6,680 nucleotides of DNA from Bacillota bacterium (GTDB taxonomy: Bacteria > Bacillota > Clostridia > Christensenellales > CALWSW01), in the NCBI GenBank assembly GCA_023402915.1, contig JAEYFO010000071.1, forward strand, positions 1 to 6,680, written 5' to 3'. This document shows, piece after piece, positions 1 through 6,680 of the stretch (positions are counted from its first letter, which is position 1; every line of letters starts with the position of its first letter). The translations under genes were made by a program, and so were the position numbers. The notes under the pieces were generated by a model, which did no database searches, was not told the origin of the DNA, and saw only the letters and a program-made list of their open reading frames with translations.

Positions 1-632
1 GCGTGGGGGCGGAGGAGCTTTTGCAAAGGGCCTTCCCGGAAAACACCGTGCTCTACGGCCGGGTGGCGGGGCTGACGGCCAACCGGACGGCAGGGCAGCT
101 CGAACGGGGCACGCTGGGCCGCTGGCAGCTGGGCCTTGCAAAAAACGACCCGAGCGCCCTGCATCCGGCGGTTTCGGGCTGCCTGTCCCTTTGCCGCGCC
201 GGGAACATTCCCGCCTCCGCGCCGGCGGATATGCTGCACGCCGTCTGGTGGAAGCTGATGGCAAACGCCGGGCTGAACCAGTGCTCCGCCGTGCTGCGCG
301 CGCCCTACGGCGTGTTTCAAACCGTGCCCGAAGCGCGCAGCATGCTCCTTGCCGCCATGGAAGAGGTGCGGCTCGCCGCCCCGGCGGCAGGCGTGACCCT
401 CCTTCCCGAAGAGGCGGACGAATACCTCGCCCTCATCGACCGGATGGAGCCGTGGGGCAAGACCTCCATGCTTCAGGACGTGGAAGCCGGGCGGCAGACG
501 GAAGTGGACGTGCTGGCCGGAAGCGTGCTGCGCTACGGAAAGCGGCTGGGCGTGAAAACGCCGGTGAACCAGTTTCTCCTCTGGCAGATCAAGGCGCTCA
601 CCGCCATGGCGCAAAGCAGAAAAATTCACTAA
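1..632 (+). CDS. panE: 2-dehydropantoate 2-reductase (ketopantoate reductase), C-terminal part, 5' end outside window
   Basis: This is the C-terminal part of a ketopantoate reductase, the cytoplasmic NADPH-dependent enzyme that reduces 2-dehydropantoate to pantoate for pantothenate and CoA synthesis. Complete codons begin at base 3. The GTG there is most likely an internal Val of the family's Q-N-G-V-G motif, so it is not a start, and the N-terminal Rossmann domain lies upstream of the window. Counting from that codon (209 residues), the helical C-terminal domain shows the WWK-x3-N-x3-N signature (K84, N88, N92), matching catalytic Lys176 and Asn180 of E. coli PanE. It also shows the T-S-M-x-Q-D...G-R-x-T-E-V-D block (S155, E167), matching Ser244 and Glu256. 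The family is about 300 residues, so roughly 95 are missing. The paralogous 'ApbA/PanE-like' proteins share these motifs, so the exact substrate is inferred. No other pantothenate gene is visible nearby. Confidence 0.9.
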   Translation, partial: VGAEELLQRAFPENTVLYGRVAGLTANRTAGQLERGTLGRWQLGLAKNDPSALHPAVSGCLSLCRAGNIPASAPADMLHAVWWKLMANAGLNQCSAVLRAPYGVFQTVPEARSMLLAAMEEVRLAAPAAGVTLLPEEADEYLALIDRMEPWGKTSMLQDVEAGRQTEVDVLAGSVLRYGKRLGVKTPVNQFLLWQIKALTAMAQSRKIH

Positions 633-660
633 ATGCCGCCGGCATTTGGAAATAATTTTT
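631..660 (+). terminator. Possible intrinsic terminator of the panE-like gene
   Basis: A 7-bp perfect stem (631-637 with 641-647, 3-base loop) overlaps the TAA stop codon of the reductase and is followed by a run of five T at 656-660. The T run starts eight bases after the stem instead of directly after it, so this is a weak match to a Rho-independent terminator. It does agree with the next gene having its own promoter. Confidence 0.4.
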
Positions 661-711
661 CAAAGCGCCGCGCCGCCGCGCCAGCTGTCGCTCCATGCGC
701 CCGTATTGGCT

Positions 712-740
712 TTGCCCGGCGGGGGAAAACTTGGTAAAAT
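712..740 (+). promoter_or_regulatory. Candidate sigma-A promoter for the Ca2+-ATPase gene
   Basis: TTGCCC at 712-717 and TAAAAT at 735-740 are separated by 17 bases. A TG dinucleotide at 732-733 sits one base before the -10 element, as in extended -10 promoters. Transcription would start near 747 and give a leader of about 60 bases before the ATG at 806. The leader is T-rich and I see no clear riboswitch or strong hairpin in it. The -35 element is imperfect, and no transcript evidence is available. Confidence 0.45.
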
Positions 741-789
741 AAAGAGGTTGGAGCTTTCGTTTTTTCAAACCTTTATTTCAAATGATTTC

Positions 790-796
790 AGGAGGA
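790..796 (+). promoter_or_regulatory. Ribosome binding site that sets the ATPase start at 806
   Basis: AGGAGGA lies nine bases before the ATG at 806. An in-frame ATG at 782 lies upstream of this site and would put the ribosome binding site inside the coding sequence. It has no comparable site of its own, so 806 is the better start. Confidence 0.85.
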
Positions 797-805
797 AATG
801 AATCC

Positions 806-3418
<2,613 letters not shown>

Positions 3419-3427
3419 GGGAAATAC

Positions 3428-3500
3428 CAGGGACGCTGTCCCTGAACCCTGCAAGGGGAACTTTTGAAAAAGTTCCCCTTGACCCCGAAAACTTTCAAAA
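3428..3500 (+). repeat. Hairpin repeat A, short diverged copy after the ATPase
   Basis: This element starts nine bases after the ATPase stop codon. A small hairpin (3428-3434 with 3438-3444, 7 bp, 3-base loop) is followed by a perfect 13-bp stem (3453-3465 with 3468-3480) with GGGGAAC/GTTCCCC at its base and an A/T-rich apex. A tail with ACCCCG, AAAACTTTC and AAAAGGAAAG follows. The order and sequence resemble the reverse complement of the ends of repeats B and C (4040-4101 and 5655-5716), so this is probably a single-module relative turned to follow its own gene. No U tract follows the stem, so it is not a typical intrinsic terminator. Confidence 0.6.
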
Positions 3501-3576
3501 GGAAAGACAGGATCCGTCAAAGAAGCCTTTTCCCTCTTGAGAAGGGGGTTTGGGCGGATTCGGTTCAAAAAAGAAA

Positions 3577-3615
3577 CAAAACAGTCTCGGAAAACCGGGG
3601 CTGTTTTGCTTTTCC
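3577..3615 (+). terminator. Rho-independent terminator downstream of the ATPase
   Basis: A 14-bp continuous stem pairs 3577-3590 with 3595-3608. It includes two G-U pairs and encloses an AAAA tetraloop. CTTTTCCTC follows directly, giving a short U-rich tail. An A-rich stretch precedes the stem, so some activity in the other direction is possible. It lies about 160 bases after the ATPase stop codon and is probably its true transcript end. Confidence 0.7.
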
Positions 3616-3867
3616 TCTCGGTCTGAAAGGCACCCCTCCAATGGAGCGGCCGGAAAACGGCAGGGCTGCCGCCCGAACACATTCCCGTCCTTCCCTGACC
3701 GCAACCGGAAAAGCCCCCTCAAATAAAAACAGCGCTGACCGCAACGATCAACGCTGTTTTTCTGTTTTCCATTGATGGCAGGTTATTGCAGGAAAATTCG
3801 CGGGGAAACTCCCCCTTCAAAAGGGCGAAAGCACGCTTCCCCGGTTTTCTCCGCTCTGCGCCGTTTC
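3609..3867. other. Intergenic stretch without a convincing gene
   Basis: Apart from the terminator at 3725-3765, nothing clear is seen here. The open frames crossing it run through hairpins and repeats, lack a good ribosome binding site and look like no known protein. A weak 5-bp hairpin (3658-3662 with 3667-3671) is present. A short RNA between the terminators is possible but nothing specific supports it. Confidence 0.5.
3725..3765. terminator. Bidirectional intrinsic terminator
   Basis: AAAAACAGCG at 3725-3734 pairs perfectly with CGCTGTTTTT at 3752-3761. After one C/A mismatch, three further pairs (3736-3738 with 3748-3750) leave a 9-base loop. The A run on the left and T run on the right would give U tails on both strands, which fits the convergent arrangement of the ATPase and the - strand genes. 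It is about 300 bases from either gene, so it may be a back-up or may end an unseen short transcript. Confidence 0.6.
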
Positions 3868-4101
3868 ATCAGAAAGAAAACGTACCTGTTTTCTTCCATT
3901 TTTCTTTTTGAAAGCTTTTGCGGGGGTTCGGGCCTTTTCCCAAAAATCCCCTGCCGCGCCCTGCGGATAACGGCTTTTTCACCCTTCCGCCCCCAGCCGC
4001 TCCATCAGAAGAGAAGCCTTCCAACTCTGCTTTCTATTTTTCTTTTTGAAAGTTTTTGCGGGGGTTTGGGGGAACTTTTTTACAAAAAAGTTCTCCCAAC
4101 G
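3868..4101 (-). repeat. Composite repeat B (modules M-P-M-H)
   Basis: Read on the + strand, the element contains a module M (a T-rich block ending in TTTTTGAAAG..TTTTGCGGGGGTT) at about 3868-3931 (diverged) and again at 4004-4066. The first M is followed by P, which contains CCCTGCCGCGCCCTGCGG at 3948-3965. The second M is followed by the hairpin H at 4068-4097. Bases 3946-4022 are identical to 5561-5637. The longer span 3946-4101 matches 5561-5716 with about five substitutions and two compensating one-base indels by eye. The hairpin end overlaps the 3' end of the - strand gene that ends at 4080. No transposase or target-site duplication is visible, so it is best described as a non-coding intergenic repeat. 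Confidence 0.85.
4068..4097 (-). repeat. Hairpin H of repeat B at the 3' end of the membrane protein gene
   Basis: A 14-bp stem pairs 4068-4081 with 4084-4097, with one G-T wobble and a 2-base apex. The GC-rich base (GGGGGAAC with GTTCTCCC) carries a six-base A/T apex. On the - strand it is followed by CAAACCCCCGC, with no U tract, so it lacks the standard mark of an intrinsic terminator. It may stabilise or process mRNA 3' ends. The stop codon at 4080-4082 lies at the tip of this hairpin. Confidence 0.75.
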
Positions 4102-5096
4102 TCTCCCCCGTCTCCCCCGTCTTTTCCAACGTCCTCGTTCTTCTCCTTCGGCCTTGTGAGCATACGGAAGTTGACCCAGCACCACAGGAACGTTCCGAAC
4201 AGCACGCCCTCTATCACCGGAATCACATAGGCCGCCAGAAGCACCGTGACCACGAACATGCAGAACGTATAGAAAATCAGGATGGTCGTCGCCTGCTTTT
4301 CCGGAACCGGCTTCTTCCGGATCGCATAGCGGTAGATTATCATGGGCGCCACACTCACGAGAAACGTCAGCGCAAGCCCCAGCAAGAACCGCACCACAAA
4401 CGATCCTCCCCGCCGTTCCGTCCGGGAGCTTTCACCGGCGCTTCCGGACGAATGCAGCGATTCTGAAAACGCCGTCTCCGCTGTTTCTGCCGAATCGAGC
4501 CGCACGGAATCGATGAACTGCGTAAATTCGCTTTTCGCTTCCTCCGTCAATTCCTGATCGTAGGAAACCAGCGAAAAGTTGATCCCGTTGCCGTCCTGGA
4601 TCGTCATATACGAGCGGACATACGCCGTCACGCCGTCAAACGTCTCCGTAAACTCCGACTGGATAAAGCGCACATGACCGGAACGGTAGATCGCAGAGCT
4701 CACGTTCTCGCCCCCGTTGTCGCGAAGCCCCCGCTCTGTGTCGTCTCGGAACGCTTCCAGCCGCTCCGTATCGGCCCGCGAAAAATTCTCCGCTTCCACG
4801 GGCTGCGCCGACAGGGTGTATTGATACGCCCCGGAAAGCGGCCACGCGAACAGATAGGTGTTGCCCGAACGCATCTGCTGCTGAAGCTGCGCGATGTCCT
4901 CCGCCGTCCACGGGGTCTCAAACCCCTCCGCTTCCACAAATTCGTCCTGATACAGCGCCGTGTACCCCTCCGGCAGGGAAAAACGCATCCCCAGTTCCGG
5001 AAGCTCTTTCTCCGGCTGCTCCGCCGCAAAGGCCGTCCCGCAAAGAAGCAGCAGACCCGCCAGCAGCGCGCAAACCATTCCCCTCCTCTTTCTCAT
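4080..5096 (-). CDS. Secreted/membrane-anchored protein of unknown function with three C-terminal membrane helices
   Basis: I do not recognise a named family. The 338-residue product starts at the ATG at 5094-5096, where AGGAGG (5106-5111) is nine bases away. An open frame extends 21 codons further upstream, but that part does not look like a signal sequence. Residues 1-24 form a signal peptide (basic MRKRR, a Leu-rich core, likely cut after A-F-A). Residues 33-200 form a soluble, mostly extracytoplasmic domain. Its 'F-S-L-P-E-G-Y' start and 'V-S-Y-D-Q-E-L-T-E-E-A-K' end resemble PsbP/DUF1795-like sensor domains of Firmicutes lipoproteins, but this is a weak guess. A Ser-rich linker (201-230) leads to hydrophobic segments at about 232-257, 270-291 and 294-313. 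The tail has a GGD repeat and ends GRTFL, encoded by repeat B. There is no lipobox. It may be a cell-surface or envelope protein. Confidence 0.8.
   Translation of the reverse strand: MRKRRGMVCALLAGLLLLCGTAFAAEQPEKELPELGMRFSLPEGYTALYQDEFVEAEGFETPWTAEDIAQLQQQMRSGNTYLFAWPLSGAYQYTLSAQPVEAENFSRADTERLEAFRDDTERGLRDNGGENVSSAIYRSGHVRFIQSEFTETFDGVTAYVRSYMTIQDGNGINFSLVSYDQELTEEAKSEFTQFIDSVRLDSAETAETAFSESLHSSGSAGESSRTERRGGSFVVRFLLGLALTFLVSVAPMIIYRYAIRKKPVPEKQATTILIFYTFCMFVVTVLLAAYVIPVIEGVLFGTFLWCWVNFRMLTRPKEKNEDVGKDGGDGGDVGRTFL
4101..4127 (-). repeat. Tandem 9-base repeat in the tail of the membrane protein gene
   Basis: GTCTCCCCC occurs twice in a row (4101-4109, 4110-4118), followed by the diverged unit GTCTTTTCC (4119-4127). 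Because the unit is nine bases it stays in frame on the - strand and encodes G-K-D, G-G-D, G-G-D just before the repeat-derived end of the protein. The flanking CCAACGTC is also present on both sides (4096-4103 and 4126-4133). Confidence 0.8.
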
Positions 5097-5105
5097 CGTC
5101 CGATC

Positions 5106-5111
5106 CCTCCT
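5106..5111 (-). promoter_or_regulatory. Ribosome binding site for the membrane protein gene
   Basis: On the - strand AGGAGG stands nine bases before the ATG at 5094-5096. It decides the start in favour of the Met that opens the signal peptide, against the upstream in-frame Met whose codon is at 5157-5159. I could not find a convincing -35/-10 pair upstream. Confidence 0.8.
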
Positions 5112-5440
5112 CTTCTTTGGGGTTGGATTGTCCGCCGTGGCCCTTGCAGCGTGCAGCAAAAACCCGGCGTATCACAAACAGCGTCCTTGAACCCCCTCAG
5201 GCGCTGCGTCCCACAAACCTCATTGCGTAATTTTGAACCCTTGACCCTGCCCGGCAGTCCCGCCGGACGAATCTGGCTGTTTTATTGGTCTTTTTCTCTG
5301 AAAAATCGGAATTTCAGCCTCGGGGATCACCGACCCCTCCGGATTTTTGCCGTTTGAACCTTTTGAAAGATTTGAAGTTTTGACAGTGCTTGAGAGTTCG
5401 AAAGAAGGCAACAGCTTTTCCCTCTTGCGCTTTCCCCCCC
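5112..5440. other. Upstream region of the membrane protein gene, with possible decayed repeat units
   Basis: No convincing gene is seen in this stretch. Two segments, 5185-5212 and 5239-5261, share the pattern CCTTGA(A)CCC..C.GGC..GTCCC, which also echoes the CCCTGAACCC and CCTTGACCCC parts of repeat A (3440-3486). They may be eroded copies of a related + oriented element. A short stem (5-bp CCGGC/GCCGG near 5251-5266) is also present. A TTGACA at 5380-5385 has no matching -10 element. The promoter of the gene starting at 5096 should be here but is not recognisable. Confidence 0.4.
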
Positions 5441-5519
5441 ATCAGAAGAGAAGCCTTCCGGCTCTGCTTTCCATTTTTCTTTTTGAAAGTTTTTGCGGGG
5501 GTTCGGTCTTTTTCCAAAA

Positions 5520-5582
5520 ATCCCCTGCCGCGCCCTGCGGACAATGACTTTTACCCTTTCATCCCCTGCCGCGCCCTGCGGA
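5520..5582. repeat. 22-base direct repeat inside repeat C
   Basis: A 22-base segment beginning ATCCCCTGCCGCGCC occurs at 5520-5541 and again at 5561-5582 without change. The same segment, apart from its flanks, occurs once in repeat B at 3946-3967. The 41-base period looks like a local tandem duplication in copy C, with the region between (5542-5560) diverged from its counterpart. Confidence 0.85.
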
Positions 5583-5682
5583 TAACGGCTTTTTCACCCT
5601 TCCGCCCCCAGCCGCTCCATCAGAAGAGAAGCCTTCCGGCCCTGCTTTCTATTTTTCTTTTGAAAGTTTTTTGAAGGGGTTT

Positions 5683-5712
5683 GGGGGAACTTTTTTACAA
5701 AAAAGTTCTCCC
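5683..5712 (-). repeat. Hairpin H of repeat C just after murA
   Basis: The stem pairs 5683-5696 with 5699-5712, is identical to the hairpin at 4068-4097, and stands 11 bases past the murA stop codon on the - strand. It is followed by CAAACCCC, with no U tract. Its place suggests a role at the murA mRNA 3' end, but not as a textbook intrinsic terminator. Confidence 0.75.
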
Positions 5713-5723
5713 AACGCCTCCCC

Positions 5724-6680
5724 CTATTCCTCGATCCTCCGAATATCCGCGCCCAGCGCCGTGAGCTTCTCCTCGATGCGCTCGTAGCCGCGGTCGATGT
5801 ACTCCACCGCGCTGATGGTCGTGACGCCCTCGGCCATGAGTCCGGCCACCACCAGCGCCGCGCCCGCGCGAAGATCCGTCGCCGCAATGGGGCAGCCCGT
5901 CAGCTTCTCCACGCCCCTGACCGTGGCCACCCGGCCGGAAACGGAAATGTCCGCGCCCATGCGGCACAGCTCAGGCACGTGCTTGAACCGATCCTCGAAA
6001 ATCGTCTCTTCCACCTGACAGACCCCCTTGTTCCGGCAAAGCAGCGCCATGACGGGCTGCTGAAGGTCGGTCGGGAAGCCCGGATAGGTCAGCGTCTTGA
6101 CGTTCACCGCCCGGGGCCGCTGCCGGTCGGAACGCACCCGCATGTAAAACTCGCGGCCGTTGTCCCCCTCCGTGACGGAAATGCCCATTTCCAGGAGCTT
6201 GGCCGTCACCGCTTCCAGATGGGTCGGGATGACGTTGCGCACGATCACATCGCCGCCCGTGGCCGCCGCCGCGATCATGTACGTCCCCGCTTCGATCTGG
6301 TCGGGAATGATGGCGTAGGAACAGCCGTGCAGCGCTTTTTTGCCCGTGATGCGGATCACGTCCGTGCCCGCGCCGCGCACCGTCGCGCCCATGCAGTTGA
6401 GGAAGTTCGCCACGTCCACCACGTGCGGCTCCTTCGCCGCGTTGACGAGGACGGTCTGCCCCTCGGCGCAGCTGGCCGCAAGAAGGATGTTGATCGTCGC
6501 GCCCACGGAGGCAAAGTCCAGATAAATGTCCGTGCCGTGCAGGCCGTTCGGCGCCTGCGCCAGGAGCACGCCCCGCGCTTCGTCCAGCGTCACCGTCGCG
6601 CCCAGCGCTTCCATGCCCTTGACGTGCAGGTCGATGGGGCGCAGCCCGATGTCGCAGCCGCCCGGCAGCGCCACTTCCGC
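5724..6680 (-). CDS. murA: UDP-N-acetylglucosamine 1-carboxyvinyltransferase (MurA, MurZ-like), N-terminal part outside window
   Basis: This enzyme transfers enolpyruvate from phosphoenolpyruvate to UDP-GlcNAc, the first committed step of peptidoglycan synthesis in the cytoplasm. The visible 318 residues lack about the first 105 of a protein usually near 420 residues long, including the Lys22/Asn23 region. The frame is open to the window end, and the GTG at 6672-6674 is an internal Val. [10 protein letters not shown] puts Cys9 and Arg14 at the places of E. coli Cys115 and Arg120, so the fosfomycin-target Cys is kept. P-T-D-L-Q (Asp205), F228, D-L-R-A-G (Arg271) and I-D-R-G-Y-E-R (Arg297) match E. 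coli Asp305, Phe328, Arg371 and Arg397. G-A-T-I-N, K-E-P-H-V-V-D and P-D-Q-I-E-A-G-T resemble, as I recall, the MurZ (MurA2) branch of Firmicutes. Whether a second murA exists in the genome cannot be seen. Confidence 0.95.
   Translation of the reverse strand, partial: AEVALPGGCDIGLRPIDLHVKGMEALGATVTLDEARGVLLAQAPNGLHGTDIYLDFASVGATINILLAASCAEGQTVLVNAAKEPHVVDVANFLNCMGATVRGAGTDVIRITGKKALHGCSYAIIPDQIEAGTYMIAAAATGGDVIVRNVIPTHLEAVTAKLLEMGISVTEGDNGREFYMRVRSDRQRPRAVNVKTLTYPGFPTDLQQPVMALLCRNKGVCQVEETIFEDRFKHVPELCRMGADISVSGRVATVRGVEKLTGCPIAATDLRAGAALVVAGLMAEGVTTISAVEYIDRGYERIEEKLTALGADIRRIEE

Larger units (their letters stand above)
5441..5716 (-). repeat. Composite repeat C (modules M-P-P-M-H)
   Basis: This is the second copy of the composite repeat, with M at 5441-5503, P-type segments from 5520 and 5561, M again at 5619-5680 and hairpin H at 5683-5712. 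It matches repeat B across nearly its whole length but carries about 41 extra bases because the P start is duplicated. Its hairpin end lies eight bases beyond the murA stop codon, in the same orientation relative to the gene as repeat B. No protein or terminal inverted repeat is seen. Confidence 0.85.

Noticed and set aside
782..805. Alternative upstream ATG for the Ca2+-ATPase
   Set aside because: The ribosome binding site AGGAGGA would fall inside the coding sequence, and the extra eight residues are not typical of the family.
3464..3775. Open frame of 103 codons on the + strand between the ATPase and repeat B
   Set aside because: It reads through a repeat tail and two terminator hairpins, lacks a ribosome binding site and has no protein-like features.
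3772..4230. Open frame of 152 codons on the + strand across repeat B
   Set aside because: It consists largely of repeat sequence and runs antisense into the membrane protein gene. The similar frames in repeat C show that this is repeat-derived peptide, not a gene.
5380..5408. TTGACA at 5380 as a + strand promoter
   Set aside because: No acceptable -10 element is found 16-18 bases downstream and no + strand gene follows.
3868..5716. Insertion sequence, MITE or CRISPR interpretation of the repeats
   Set aside because: There is no transposase, no terminal inverted repeats with target duplications that I can identify, and no regular short repeats with unique spacers of equal length.
5594..5887. 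Frames reading WENFFVKKF-like peptides across the hairpins (also at 3979-4185)
   Set aside because: The same peptide arises wherever the repeat occurs because the repeat has open frames. They overlap the real murA and membrane protein genes in another frame.

Overview
The window holds four protein-coding genes, two of them cut by the window edges. The 5' part on the + strand carries the C-terminal two thirds of a 2-dehydropantoate 2-reductase (panE type, ends 632), then a complete SERCA-like P-type Ca2+-ATPase (806-3418) with its own promoter and a strong ribosome binding site. The 3' part on the - strand carries a secreted or membrane-anchored protein of unknown function (4080-5096) and, upstream of it, the C-terminal three quarters of a MurA-type UDP-GlcNAc enolpyruvyl transferase (5724-6680, continuing past the window end). 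The two halves converge on a 660-base intergenic region.

The coding DNA is GC-rich with a strong G/C preference in third codon positions, the start sites use near-perfect AGGAGG ribosome binding sites, and the MurA fragment has Firmicutes MurZ-like motifs. This points to a high-GC member of the Clostridia, perhaps a gut lineage related to Oscillospirales or Christensenellales. That placement is inference from style and motifs; no rRNA or other marker is present.

The genes do not form an obvious pathway. PanE belongs to pantothenate/CoA synthesis, MurA to peptidoglycan precursor synthesis, and the ATPase exports Ca2+. This looks like ordinary chromosomal housekeeping sequence, and no defence system, mobile element, CRISPR array or gene cluster is visible.

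The unusual content is in the gaps. A composite repeat built from modules (M-P-M-H, about 240 bases, ending in a long AT-apex hairpin) occurs twice, at 3868-4101 and 5441-5716. Each copy sits at the 3' end of a - strand gene. A shorter, diverged relative lies just after the + strand ATPase, turned to match that gene's direction of transcription. In the unknown membrane protein the reading frame runs into the repeat, and its stop codon lies at the apex of the repeat hairpin, so the repeat appears to have supplied the last residues. Two U-tract terminators lie further downstream of the ATPase.
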